A DNA stretch of 64,000 nucleotides from Trichaptum fuscoviolaceum (taxonomy: Eukaryota; Basidiomycota; Agaricomycetes; Hymenochaetales; Trichaptaceae), in assembly GCA_910574455.1 (NCBI GenBank), contig CAJSYZ010000009.1, positions 1,815,040 to 1,879,039 of the forward strand, written 5' to 3'. Positions 34,919 through 47,284 of this stretch are shown here, one piece after another. How positions within the stretch are numbered: the stretch's first letter is position 1; each line of letters starts with the position of its first letter. Both the position numbers and the translations under genes were made by a program. The notes under the pieces were generated by a model. It saw nothing but the letters and a program-made list of their open reading frames with translations. It had not been told where the DNA came from and searched no databases.

Positions 34919-35082
34919 GGGAAGAGACGACTTTATTAAACTTGTGCTGGCTGCCTCACACTGGCAGCTCGGCGATACTGTCACGTGCCAGTGACAGTTT
35001 AGGGTCGGCCTACTTTGGGCGCTCAAAAGCGCTCATTCGCGTGCACAAACAGCGTTGGTATTTGCCTTCAACTGCCATCATT

Positions 35083-36198
35083 ATGCCGCGCACTATTCTG
35101 TACGTTCGTGGATTTCATCCTTCCACGAGAGCAAGGGATCTAGCATATGAGTTCGAAAGGTGCGTGAAACCTGCAATAATATATCTCGTAGATCTTTTGT
35201 TAAAGTTGACTTTTTTCAGGTTTGGGCCTTTAGTACGTTGCGACATTCCTGCTCCCCGTGGCCACAGCCACTCTGCTAGCCCGTAAGTAGACTTGTTCAC
35301 TTCAGCTGTTTTTTTCTCTCTTGCAGTCGTGCGATCGTTGCGAATGTGTGAAAACATGATTCGAAGTCTCATAAAATCATTGTTGCGAGCATCATTCACT
35401 TCACGTCCACCGCTCGCCGCTTGAAACGATATTGTGGTTGGGCACGACCAGCGCGTACAACGTAATAACGCACGCCGACCGTCTCCGCTATCGAGTCAAT
35501 CGATGACATTGCGTCGAGCCACTCGAGTCGCACCGCTGCGCACGTTCCGTACACGTTCCACGCGATTTCGAGCATTTTCGTTCTACTGCACACGTCCGAA
35601 CCGCGCACTCAACAACCTTCGATCGATCATTAGCTACGCATTCGTTGAGTTCCGCAGCGCAAGCGATGCGTTAGCGTCTTTCCGTGACATGTACGTTTTC
35701 TTGCAATACGTTTTAGGGTTGCGAGGTTTCATTAAAATACCCTACATCAAGGCATGGCCGCTATTTTGAGGGTTCTCGCCTGACCGTCGAGGTGTGTAGT
35801 GGACCTGCTTTCTTTTTCTGCTATCATTAACTCTTGTGAACTAGTGGGCCAAGAGACTTCCGTCTTCCATGTGGAGGAGCAGCGCACGTTCTCCTCGTCG
35901 CGGACGAGGACGCAGCCGCTCCCGCAGCCCGAGAAGGGACCGCGATCGTGACCGCGACTACGATAAAGATAGGCGCCGTAGCAGGAGCAGAAGCCGTGAC
36001 CGTCGTGATGACCGTAGGGACGGTGACAAGGATAAGGATGGAGACCGCAGGAGGCGCAGTGACAGTCCAGACCGCAAGCGCAGCCTTAGCAGGGACAGAG
36101 ACGATAGGGATGACAAGGCACGAACGCCCCCACCATTCAACGGAGAAGATATTAAGAAAAACGGTGATGCCGCACACACTCCTCCTTCTGACCACTAA
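35083..36198 (+). CDS. SR-type splicing factor with one RRM
   Basis: The protein starts MPRTILYVRGFHPSTRARDL. RNP2 is ILYVRGF and RNP1 is YAFVEF. After GPLVRCDIPAPRG and SASP the coding sequence is interrupted by an unusually long intron (35283-35633). Then come SASDALASFRDM, a short exon HGRYFEGSRLTVE, and WAKRLPSSMWRSSARSPRRG, leading to an Arg/Ser/Asp-rich tail (RDRDRDYDKDRRRSRSRSRD) that ends TPPSDH at 36198. One RRM plus RS tail is the layout of SRSF-like regulators of pre-mRNA splicing in the nucleus. The 351-nt intron stands out against 50-60 nt introns elsewhere. Confidence 0.88.
35283..35633 (+). promoter_or_regulatory. Long intron of the SR gene with an internal strong acceptor (candidate poison exon)
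   Basis: The donor GTAAGT is at 35283 and the productive acceptor CATTAG ends at 35633. Inside, the tract TTTTTTTCTCTCTTGCAG ends at 35326 and is a much better acceptor than the productive one. Using it would read PRAIVANV and then a TGA stop, so the mRNA would be a target for decay. Regulation is inferred by analogy with SR genes of other organisms. Confidence 0.45.
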
Positions 36199-36447
36199 TT
36201 CTTCATGAGAAATGCTTCCTTCCATCAAGGTTTCGTTATGCGAAAATTACATTAGTATACTCCTATGAATTCTTTTCTCGACTCTATTTTCAGTGGCACC
36301 GACGACTTGTGTTTTTGTTGCTCGACTTGTATAGCGTTTCGTCGCACCAAATAAACATGGATGGACTTGGTTCTACAAAAATGCATATGAGAAGTAGAGA
36401 GGATTTCTCCTCGCCTCTAATGCTTTACACTGGATGTACAGATTTAT
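36199..36447. other. Convergent intergenic region
   Basis: About 250 bp between the SR stop and the eIF2 gamma stop; nothing recognised. Confidence 0.5.
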
Positions 36448-38158
36448 CTAGTCGACTTCAAGAACCGTACCGCGTTGTACACTGCCCCAACCAACAAGAC
36501 GCCAATGCTTCTCTATACGACGTGACAAAGCAACCTTTTCGCCGATTTCTGTGCAGGCAGGAGAAGTAAGCTGGATCTTCGCCAGATCAGCCTTGACGCT
36601 GAGCACACGACCGCCAGTCGATGTGGAACCGATGTTGATAAGTAGAAGCTCGTTCTTGACGAGTTTCGATACTTTAGTCTGTTTCTTGTCCTCGGACTTC
36701 ACGCCCAGTAGGCGACGCAGAAGGAACAAGCTGATCTCAAGTTCTATCACAAATTGAATACTTCAAAACTTCCGTATATCTTATGAAGAAGCAGATGAAC
36801 CCACCAGTGAATATCTTTGGCAGTTTGCCAACTGCACCCAGCACCTGCCCCACCAGACGATCGGCTCTGCACAATGTCGGATCTATCAACGTTCCTACAC
36901 CGATCAGACCACCGGGCACAGCGAACTGAAGATGGTTGTTCTCCGCATGAAGGGATACGATGCGGCTGAAGATGGGCTTGCACTTGTTGCGACCCTGTGC
37001 ATCCTTAGTGACAATACCCGGACGAATCTCGACGCGCATCCCAAGCTTCAACACTCCTTTCAGGATTGAGCCACCGGCCACGCCACCTTTTAACTCATCC
37101 ACCTCTGCACCGGGCTTGTTGACATCGAACGAACGGATGACGATGAGCCGCGGATCGGACGCGAAGTCGCGTACGGGAATCGGGATTCGTTTTACGATGT
37201 ACTCGTTCACAGCATCGATGTTGTATTTTAGTTGGGCGGAGATGGGGACAATGGGCGATGATTCGGCGACAGTACCTATGCAGCCGTAATCAGGAAGAAG
37301 ACAAGATGATGATTTGTTGCCGATAAAAGCTCACCCTTCACAAACGCCGCAATGCTTTTTTGCTGCTCAACAGCCTGAGCCTCTTTAATCAGATCCACTT
37401 TGTTCTGCAGGATGATGATGTGCTGGAGCTTCATAATTTCCACAGCTGCTAAATGTTCTGATGTCTGGGGCTGAGGACATGACTCATTTCCGGCAATAAG
37501 TAGCAGTGCAGCGTCCATGACTGCAGCTCCGTTCAACATAGTAGCCATCAGAATATCGTGTCCGGGGCAATCAACGAACGACACATGGCGGAGCAGCTTC
37601 ATTCGATGGCCGCATCCTGGTCGCTCGCATGGAGGATTATCCTCCTTGTCCGAACGATATGAGCGGTAGCAGCCTGGCCGTGGGCAGGCTTCGTTTTCGC
37701 ATTTGTAAACCTGTTCGTTTGAGCGTCAATGATGAGACAACTAGAGTGAAGATCTATGCACACACCTTCGCATTTGCATAACCAAGCTTGATTGTAATGT
37801 TCCGCACTAACTCGTTTTTAAAGCGGACAGTCATCACTCCTGAGATGGCCTTCACCACGGTCGACTTCCCGTGCGCGACATGGCCAATTGTACCTATAGG
37901 AGACCTCACGCGTCCAGAAATGCAGCTCAATGCGAAACTACAGTGACACCGTACCTATATTGATAGTCGCCTTCCAGGAAGGTGAGCTAATGTTTATGCA
38001 TTGTATGCAACATTATAAGTTACCTGTTTCGATATAACCTCTGGCGACAACGGTGTAAGGGTTGACGGATCTATATCGACCGTCGGTATCTTCTCCTCCT
38101 CTTCCTCTTCCTCCTCGGATTCTGAGTCGTCGTGTTGTTTTTGCCTTGTCTCTGTCAT
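36448..38158 (-). CDS. Translation initiation factor eIF2 subunit gamma
   Basis: The ATG at 38158 opens [20 protein letters not shown], then [16 protein letters not shown] 16-nt exon supplies ATINI and the next [12 protein letters not shown] (G1/P-loop). A Zn-ribbon-like insert follows ([15 protein letters not shown] and [10 protein letters not shown]), then [10 protein letters not shown] (G3), NKVDLI (G4) and ISAQLK (G5). Domains II and III run through [20 protein letters not shown] and [16 protein letters not shown] to the C-terminus [12 protein letters not shown] at 36448. This is the GTP-binding subunit of the ternary complex that carries initiator Met-tRNA to the 40S ribosome. All exons join in frame, so the gene looks intact. 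Confidence 0.95.
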
Positions 38159-39378
38159 TTTTCTGTATCTTCCTTGTAGTTAATTTTATGAAGAGAGAGG
38201 GACGAATGTACAAGAGTATTAGTACAGTCAGGTAGTACGCGGTTGGCCAATGACTCAAAAAATCGAAAGCGGTGCTGACACAAAAATATTCCTTTTTAGG
38301 TTAATGACATGTTTCATTTCATTCAACTGGACCAATAGATTATAGATGTGGAATTTCATGAAATACTAACTAGAGAATTTCCAGGGCGAAGATTACAAAG
38401 ATGCTAGATAATCTAACGTTACAAATGGAGTGGATTGATACAGAAGTATAAAATATGTTGAAAACTCAGCAATATGGAATGCATACAATTTGAAACGCCG
38501 CATAACTTTGCTATAAATTATTCCCCCCCTTCGATCATGCATATTATGAGTCAGGGAGGGAAGGTAGGCTTGTACACGGAGTGATATGCGCCTAGTGGCT
38601 AAGCCTTTTCTCATAACAATCCAATTTAGGACATGACTTGGAGAAGCGAGCTGTTAGAATAGACTTCATCAATATGTATAACTCTATGAGTCTTTCTTTA
38701 AAAAGCCGAGATCACAACACGTTGCAAGTACTGAAAGCTTCCAATCCCGCGCGCCCATTGATAAATACCCGCAAGGGGGATGGAAGAAGGCACGAGCAAA
38801 AGCAGTACCAATGTCTGAAGTTTAAAACCCGAGACATACTCGGCGGTTTATCTAAGTGACTTCGGTTGATCATTGTTCTCATCCAAATTGTATGGAAGGC
38901 TTGTGCATTCTGATATCTGCAGAGATCCCGGCAGTGAAATAGGGACATGGAAGTACAAGAAAGCTATGAGATGTGAACATAACGTAGGCCAGAAATGATG
39001 TAGGCCAAAAATGATGATGGTGAATAAAATGTATGTTTCGGATAGCAGATATCAGACTGTTTCGCCAACAGAGGATTGGCGAGCTAAGCATTTCTGCATG
39101 TTGTGCCACGTATGAGTTTGGCCGTTCGAGGAATGGAGACAGAGATCTTGATCACTGTCAGAGGTACGATGTGCAAAAGACAGCAATCCCATTGGTTATC
39201 CTGGCTTAGAAAGGGACGAATCAGCTTCGAATTTCTGTTATTTGACAAAGCCTATGATTTTCGTTGGCCTTCAATCAATGGTTTTCATTGTACTGATGCG
39301 AATGGGGCCAAGGAAAGCCGTTTCAGACAGGCTAATAGCTGATGTGCGGTTGATGAGGTAGAAGCGGCCTTTGCACTC
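38159..39378. other. Intergenic, no supported gene
   Basis: About 1.2 kb upstream of eIF2 gamma. Short frames only. No RNA gene or repeat recognised. Confidence 0.5.
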
Positions 39379-40730
39379 TCATGCATGAAGGAGTTCTCCT
39401 CTCGATGGCGAGAATCTTGCATGGTCGCGCTCACCACTTGAATGCCGATTGCTGCCCCCGATTGCTGCCCCTCTTCCTTTGCCTGTGCAAAAGATGCCAA
39501 ACGAACGACGCAATGGCGATCGAGCAGGGATAATAATAGGAGTAGAAGGGGGTTCCTCGTCAGATCTCATGGCGTCATCTTCATCTTCGCCTATCTCCGA
39601 GGGAGTGAAGTAGTCTGTATCGTTTTCCACATCTGGTTGCAGGTATGACATCGTAAAGGGATCGATAGACAACCCGGCCTCTGGGTTACGGTGCTTGAAA
39701 TGTAGAGTGTCGCGGGATATGTGCGGCCGAGAAGAGCCTGACGTGCTGGGTCCTCCAGAGCGCGTAGACGCATGCCCTGCAGTTGAAAGCCAAGGATGAT
39801 CCTCGTCAAGTCCACCTGCATCGAGAAATGGGTTGTCCTGAGTCTCCCGGCATGAGGGCAAAGGTGGCGCTACGAGTATTCATGAGAGAACGTCAAGCTT
39901 TTGAAAACGAAAAAGTTTGATTTCTTACGCAGCATCACGTTCGGAGGCAAGGACATTCTGTTGGCCTTGAGAGGTGAAGTCCTCGAAGGCGACGATGAGC
40001 AGTTAGGGCTATTAGGTCCAGAAATATGCTGGGGGGATACACCCAGTGCATGCGAGTCGCACCAGGAGCTGTTAGCTCGAGTCACATTTTTACCCGTCAC
40101 AGAGAAGATATCAGAGTCATCTGAGGCGTTGGAGTAAAGTTTGAGCTGCGTCGTAAGCGGGAAAAGTAGACGGCTCAGTCGAACTGCCGAAGTAAAGGGA
40201 TTTCCAAGTCGTACAATCGCAATGTCATTGAGCGCCAATATTCTTTGGCAGCAAAGGGAAATCTATTTACCTCGCAGATCTTCAGACTCCAGCCTGGTAT
40301 TATGACTGTGAGCTTGGAGTTGAGATAGGAGACCGAAGTATTCAGCCTTGTATGGGCGCAGGCGGTCTGGACAGGAGGAGAATGTATGAAGGCGGACGCC
40401 GCTCATTAAAAGTGTGTTCTTTGCCACCTGAAGAGTTGCGGATGAGTTTCTCACGGGAAGCTCCCCCTTAATGGTGAGTGGCAGTCAAAATACCTCGATT
40501 AATGAAATCAACTAGGACAATGGAGCCCGTGAAAAGTCAACCGGAGGTCAGATAAGCCCGTAAGTACAGAAAAGGCACCAAAGACCGACCTCTTCGGGTT
40601 GTGTGACCAGGTATGATGGCGATGACTGGAGGAGTAAAGCTCGTAGGCGGGCGACGCCAGCGATAAAATCGGCAAGAGACGATAGAGGTTCTGTCAAGTC
40701 CCCGACATTATTTGAACGACAGCGCACCAT
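39379..40730 (-). CDS. Hypothetical protein, multi-exon
   Basis: From ATG 40730 (MVRCRSNNVGDLTEPLSSLA) exons can be joined in frame: ending LVTQPEE; then GELPVRNSSATLQVAKNTLL and CPDRLRPYKAEYFGLLSQLQ; then a GTAAAT intron and VRLSRLLFPLTTQLKLYSNA; then after a GTAAGA intron PPLPSCRETQDNPFLDAGGL. The C-terminal half is Ser/Pro/Asp-rich and probably disordered, with YLQPDVENDTDYFTPSEIGE. The N-terminal half is Leu-rich and helical. I do not recognise the family. The final exon may splice differently near 39490, so the end at 39379 is uncertain. Confidence 0.5.
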
Positions 40731-42393
40731 CTCTGTATCTTTGTGCTATTAAAGGACTGGGGAGGTCAGTGAGATGGTAGCGTAAATCAAGTCGATCTAT
40801 TCTGGACGATGTTGACTATAATGTAAACGCAGAATGTTAAGTTTGTGACGGAGAAGGTTCAATTCCGTGAACGGGGAGGACAGCGTCAGAGTGATGGTGG
40901 TTGAAAGTCAAGAAGCGTTAGCTTAAAAGGCGATGAATGCGACGAAATTATAGCAAACAGGCGGATCTACAGCGGACTGTGCCGAGATTGTTCGAATTAA
41001 GTGTATGGGGATGACACTGTTTACCTTGATGTGGTCCCGTCTACTTCAGACGCGAAACCCCCAGAATTTGCAAACCACAAATAGAAAGCTGCGCCAATGT
41101 CTACTAGTAGTGTGCCATTTCCACGCACACTCATTTATATATTTCAGCTGCATGTAACCAATCATCCAAATTCAGGAGGTCTGAGATGATACACCGCCTT
41201 CATCTTGTCGCCAATGAGTGAAATGGGTGAGAGTGACTTCCGAAATTTCAGAAGCTCGGCTCAATTCGCACTCCGCTTCCGACACTCAGGCTTTCCGTAT
41301 TTAGATATGAGGGTTACTAGTAATAGCCTGCCAGTGAGTCATTAATTGGAGTTACTGCAGGTACCCTTTCTGAAATCTGGTTAGCAATTTGTAGCAATAG
41401 TCGTTGAAGGCATGTCATTTGAAGAGCAGCCGGATCTGAAATGGTTTCCCGAACTCACTCACAAATGTGCCACTTAATCATCCTAACAACAAGCAGAAGC
41501 CCACGATCTTGAAGCTAATCCAGATTCACATAATGATTGCATAGCTGCCTTCAGCGCACGGGCTGACTAGAACTGACACAATGGCTGTACTGTCTTAGGA
41601 GGCCCAGGTTGAAGAGATGATTCCGAACCCCTGTTCCGTTGGCGGTATACAGAAGCACAGCCTATGACACCGCTGTTTGTATAATACTGTTACCTAGATT
41701 GTTAAGACGTAGCCGAGCGCAAGGATCCTCATAAAGGCATGCCGCGTACCTCTATTATGTTTCCTGGTCAACAAGTGGCAATCGGAAGCGGGGTACTCAA
41801 ACAAGAGCAGCTTCAAGTTCCTACAAACTTAGCCTGAGAGCGGCGCCGAGTGCATCTTCCATTCTGTGCATTCATGTCATGATTTTCTTCTTTTCTGCTA
41901 CGACTCCTTTTAGAGACTGAGCCTCGCCGTCGATATCCAATGAGTATTCGCGTCATCGCAATCTTTTGAAACGTCAAGTGCTGTCAGTTGCTGCTGACTT
42001 CATCATTGGAGGCATCCTTGATCAGTCAGAATAAAGGCTAATATCCTATAGCATCCGAGACCTCGGGCTGTAGACAAGTAGACAACTCCAACGGTCAAGT
42101 CCGCCGAGCTAAGGCGAGCTTCGTGAAGTAGAGTGCAGATTCGGGTAAGGGAAGACAGAATATTGGCGCTTCCATAGCATTGACTCATCCCCACCCCAGG
42201 CCTTTCATATTAGAATGTTGAAAACGCCCCTCATGTTTGATCTCTACAGCGTTGATACTGGGCACCTTAAATGTACGAGTGATATTCGGAATCGGTGATG
42301 TGGTATAGTCGGTGATCCTAGCTTCGTAAAAAACACTTCCATTGATGCGAGTACACATACTGTCCACCAATGGAGGGAGGGGTAAAAGACGCA
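40731..42393. other. Intergenic, no supported gene
   Basis: About 1.66 kb, the longest gene-free stretch in the host block. Frames are short and without motifs on both strands. No tRNA-like box pair, repeat or TE end was recognised. Confidence 0.5.
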
Positions 42394-44827
42394 TCACGGT
42401 TCAATCTCCAGGTCGCTGTCAGATTCGTCTCCATGCACTGCAGAGGTTGGTGCAGTAACTCCTGAGCGCACTTTCTTTCCGGGCGGTGGACCCAGATTGA
42501 ACTTGCGCTTCTGTCCATTAAGAAGAGACAACGGGGCCTTTAAGTGATGATTCATTAGTGCTGTTGTAAATAACGGATGCATCATTCACAGTACCTTTTT
42601 CTTATCCCCCCCGAGACTATATGACTTTAACGTAGGATCAAAACCGAGTTTCTTCACCATCTCAGCAGAGTACGACTTTTTTCTGGCTTGATCATTGGCT
42701 TGCTTAACACTTTCGATTTGAATTTCTTCTGAGTCATCGTCGTCTTCAAGCTTCTTTTCAGCAATTCGAGGCTTATTCTTGCTTTCCTTCTCTTTCACCT
42801 TCGCTTTAGCCAGAGCCTCCTTAGCCTTACGTACCATCTCTACAGCCTCCCTTGATCCCTCGGCGATTGCAGAGCCGCCGCTTTTGTTTGCTTCCAAAAG
42901 CTCCTTCAGCGCCTTGTCCCCATGCATATCTATCCGCCGCTTAGCACGAGCTTGGCCTTCACGCCCCATCGTCTCACCCGCTACACCTGAAGGCTGGACC
43001 CGAGAAGAGGATGACGCAACATGGCCTCCAATAACATAAGTTGCTTCGCCATCTGGCCCTCGGCTTCCAGCTTCCGGCTTCAATCCCCACTGGCGAACTG
43101 GGTCATAATCAACAGCTTTACGTTTCCTCGCCGTTGATGTCATACCAGATGTGCTGTACAAATGGTTAGCATACGACTTTCGAGAGGCTTCGACAATTTA
43201 CCCGATGGAAAACTCGGCTCGGCTCGCACGGGTACGCTGAATCGCATTTTGAACATGGTATTCACACACGTCTTCCCCCGTGGACTTGCTGGAGCCAGCA
43301 ACAGATGAGGAGACTCGTTTGTCGACCCAAGCGCCACAATGCTTCCCATCACGACGACGGACGGTGCACCTCCCAAGGTCACGCGCCTGGCCGACAACCG
43401 CTATCGCAGATGCGGACGGCGGCGTTAGTGCTAGTATTGAAGACGAAGTAGGATTCTTCGTATTCTGAATGAGAAGGTGTATGAGATACGAATATGAGTA
43501 TTATTTGCGCAAATAACTTACTTGGAATGGTTTGAGAACCTTTGGGTTGAGCAATGCAACAACGGCTCCTGGGTGAAGCTTACTGAAGCACTCTTCGAAT
43601 GCGCCACCACTTCCGCCACGCCAGAGCTTCTGCACCTTCTCTTTTCCTTTCTCGTCCTTGCTGATGAGTTTATCATAGTAGTCGGACTCAAATAGTAAGA
43701 GGGATAATTGTGCGTCACCACGTAAAGTACCTCGAGGGGCATGCGAGGACGAAGAGCGTGATCGGTGACCGAGGTCAACCAGCTTCAGATGGACATATTT
43801 CTTTCCCCCTTTTTGCGCATTTTCATCGTCTTCGTCGTCTCCCCCCTTCTTACGTGTCGTAGAACTGCGCTTCCCGGAAGCTTGTTTATTGTCTCCGTCC
43901 TTCTTGCATGTCGGCGTTGTATCGTCTTCGTCTTCTTTCACCTTTGCTATATTGCCAGCACCGCTTGTGAATCGAACATCTCCCCGTTCAGCTACAACAG
44001 CAATCGTAACCCAATCCCCTTCAACGGGTACTTCGTATGCTTGTTTGTTTGGCAGCAGGCGAACCACAGAGTACAATAGCGAGGGGGGCAGAAAGTAGCG
44101 ACCTCTCAAATGTTCTTGCAATGCATCATGGGAAAGTTTGCGAGAACTGAGATATAGAGATTGCATTAGCGGATGAAATTGGTATTTATCTCAGACCAAC
44201 CTCAAACGAATACCTGTATTAGGTTCTAGTTTCTCGAATGTCGGATCATCAGCAAGTGGCTTGTGTTCGGCTGGTCCTAATTCGAGGTCCTCTACAATTG
44301 CCAACGTGTTATCGCGGACTGTTTCTTTTCCCCGAGCAACCACAGGTTCCTCCGAAAAGCCCTCGGTTCGCTGGATGACAGGTTCCGCTTTCTCCGTCTT
44401 GCTTGGATTCAATGTGCGAAGTTGAGACACGAAAGCCGACCTTGAAGCTGATTCTGTACTTGCACCTGGGGCTGGCCGAGACGATGAGCTTACGCTAGTT
44501 CTCAATTGCGGAAGTGATCGAGTTGTTTGTGGTTTCCTTGCCGCTGGTGTCGGAGATAACTGCCTTCTCTGTCGCTCCTCAGCAAGTTTTTTCTTCTCTA
44601 GAGTGGCCCTATAAGCTTCAGAATAGAAGATGAAGAAGGTAATACGCACGAGGCGATGGAGTGGAAGGTTCAAACACTGTCGGCTCCTCTGTTTTCTGCT
44701 TCTTGCGCGGTGGTAGGTCCGAGCTGTCTGGTAATTCTACGAGTTGGGCTTGAAGAAGTGCAATTTGCCTTTTTATTCCTTCCTGCTTTCTGGCCTCTTG
44801 CTCAAGCTTGCTTGTCGCTGAGTCCAT
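42394..44827 (-). CDS. MCM10: DNA replication factor MCM10
   Basis: The ATG at 44827 gives MDSATSKLEQEARKQEGIKR, a predicted coiled coil (QIALLQAQLVELP), then a Ser/Pro/Arg-rich linker. An OB-fold region follows: LRGRYFLPPSLLYSVVRLLP, VEGDWVTIAVVAERGDVRF, then the KKYVHLKLVDLGHR strand and LHPGAVVALLNPKVLKPFQ. The next exon carries the conserved zinc finger, with VGQARDLGRCTVRRRDGKHC, GAWVDKR and CEYHV (a CCCH ligand set). The tail is basic (MTSTARKRKAVDYDPVRQWG, then RKKSYSAEMVKKLGFDP) and ends SDLEIEP at 42394. MCM10 links the CMG helicase with polymerase alpha at origins and forks. Long Asp/Lys-rich insert between OB strands is a lineage feature. Confidence 0.9.
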
Positions 44828-45403
44828 GGTGATTATGAATATTCTATGTTGACGGTGCGAGTTAAGAGACGCGTTATTTACCTTTGTGTACGTGCTTCAG
44901 TTTCCAGTTAATCTATTTTCAAATCACCTGAGCACGTGCTTCTCATTCAAAGATAAGTAGTAGGATTTTTGCTTCAAATTTGTGTATTTAAATAATCATT
45001 ATCGAGAGTCCAGGGTATTTACAAGTTATAGTGTGCCAAGAATATCGATAGAGGTATTCATTGAATTTCGGACTCGACGCGGTTGGCATCAGCTATAGCT
45101 TGTTTGATACTCAACAAAGATGGAGGCAAGAGGTTCGTTGAGGAAATAACCTCAAACATACTGTATATGTAAATACGCAGTGTGTACCATAGTTAAAAAA
45201 ACGCTCGCAATATCGATCGTCGATATGTGTAGGTCCTAAGACGCTAATTGAATGAAAACGTTGGTCGGCTGAATATTAGAGAAAACAAGATATCGATTTG
45301 CACCTGAGTTCGAGATCGGAATAATACTAAGCAGTAGCGTCGACTGTTACTGCGGAATTTAGCATGGGCTAGTTATCAGGTGTGCCTTCGTCAAGGTGAT
45401 TCT
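44828..45403. other. Intergenic, no supported gene
   Basis: About 575 bp between the MCM10 start and the RING-CH gene stop. AT-rich; nothing recognised. Confidence 0.5.
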
Positions 45404-47284
45404 TCAAACTTGTGAGTGGTAATCAGGGCGCAAATCCAGCTCCTTTGGGTCCATGTCGGTGAATGGCCGATCCTTTAAACGCCGGGACATTATTTCTTGC
45501 CGTGATAAATACTCATAACTGAGCCAGATGAGATCTCTTGTAACTGTCCAGATCCCTAAGCCAACGGCATTACGCCACCTGCGAGTTCATCGTTCATATG
45601 AATATCAGTAAATAAGACCAGTAGGCTTACCAGACAGGATCTGCACTACACCACGCTGGACTGCCAACGAAGATGAGCCGTGTGCTCAAAGCAAAAGTGT
45701 ACCGTATAGTCGTCCAGAGCCCAACATTTGCAGGAATTTTGTACAATTGTGTAGCGGGAATAAGGGAAGCTGATCCAGGTGGTTTGATGGCGAGAAATCG
45801 GCATAGGAGACCTTGGGGTGTGTATCGATGGCTGAAGTTAACGAGCTTGTGTGCATTCGGACCCGATGGAAGTGCCAGGCGAAGAAGCAATGAACCCATA
45901 AAATAGGAAATAGTGGGTGTTAAAAGGGCACCACCTATGAGTCGACCTAGCATCCCGCCTGAAAGGCGTAAGCGAACCGGGCCCGCTTGGCGATCCCGAT
46001 CCACTTGGCCACCTGGGCCGGCTGCATTATCAGCATTTGCAGGTCCTGGTACAGGAGCTACGGGGTCGGCCTGCGGTGCATCTACGTTGACGACTTCTTG
46101 CCCCTGTTCCGCCTGCCCGGGCGCTCCTCCATCTTCCAGGACTAACTCAACATGAACGTGGTCTTGAACTGCAGGGGGTGCATCAATCGCCGGTGCTTGA
46201 CCGGGTTCCATCACTACTTCTTGGACGTCCGCAACATCGTTCTGAATGTCCAACTCCATCCGCATTTCTTGCATGAATACTTCACGCAACGTGTTCGCAC
46301 CGTCATCCTCATTAATCGATGATGTCTCAACACCTAAGACATAGTTACGAAGCCTCTTCATCCATACCCTGTAGTATGACCGAACGATAGGGACGCCCAA
46401 GCAAAACATGGCCGGCGACGGTGGCCAGCTGAACAAGAGACCCCTGATTGTTTCGAGCTCGACTTCGCTGGGTGATTGTACTTTCGTTGTCGTTCTGAGG
46501 AATTTTCCAATACTGAGACTTGAAAGTAATCCGGAAGATGATTTATCGTTGTTGATGGGAGGAATAGAAGGCCAGAAGAGTAAGATTGGGAGGAGTGGTA
46601 GAGTATCACGGAATTTCTTCGTGTTACTGAAGACCAGACTCAAAGGAATCATCGGTAGGTTAATGTAGGCATGGAATGGCCAATGTGTCGGCTCATCAGT
46701 GAGAATTAGCTTGAACATCTCGTCACCAACGAACTGTCGCATTGCGAAAGCCCCGTAGCTTGTAAGAAGGATGTATACACCTGCGCGTGTCAGTAAAGGA
46801 TGCAGTCATTGAAAGATAGAGCTCACCTGCACCAATTGATGCAACTACAGATCCCAATGCCAAAACCGTCGCACCATGAGCACCAATGGTGATAGCCTCG
46901 TTCACATTGTCCATTAATCTTAAAATTAAGGGATTTTTGCTGTCAAGACCATACTTTGAGCCACATTGGGGACATTTCAAGACAGATGCCATCGATTTAT
47001 CGGGGTTCGCCTCTGCTGCTTTTATCCAATCTAAGAGACATTCCTCGTGGGCAACAAGGCTACATTTGCATGGATGCACCCAGCGTCTCGGAGAGTCCAC
47101 AATAGCTGTTATGCTCGCACTAAGTACACCGTTCTTGTACCATATTGACTGTCACTCACCGTCATACCGCTCCTCTTCCCTACAAATATAACATAACTTC
47201 ACCTTTTGCAAGGTTTAGCAAGGCATAAGACAGCTAACACTATTACTCAACTCTTAAATCGTTAACCGTGGGCACACGTTGCAT
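45404..47284 (-). CDS. Membrane RING-CH (MARCH-type) E3 ubiquitin ligase
   Basis: The proposed first exon at 47284 codes MQRVPTVNDLR; a short intron (donor GTTGAG) leads to VKLCYICREEERYDG, then a further intron to DSPRRWVHPCKCSLVAHEEC, LLDWIKA and LKCPQCGSKYGL. The ligand order C-x2-C, C-x-C, H-x2-C, C-x2-C is the RINGv pattern. Several hydrophobic segments follow (GATVLALGSVVASIGAGVYI; INLPMIPLSLVF; LLPILLFW), then an acidic/Pro-Gln loop, then further membrane segments and a hydrophilic tail ending RPDYHSQV at 45404. Size and layout resemble MARCH5 of the mitochondrial outer membrane and ER-membrane relatives; location is inferred. Confidence 0.8.

Noticed and set aside
35827..36228. Minus-strand frame of 133 codons opposite the RS tail of the SR gene
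   Set aside because: Mirror image of low-complexity Arg/Ser/Asp codons, not an independent gene.
40850..40885. A GGTTCAATTCC motif resembling a tRNA B box
   Set aside because: No A box at the right distance and no cloverleaf could be drawn.
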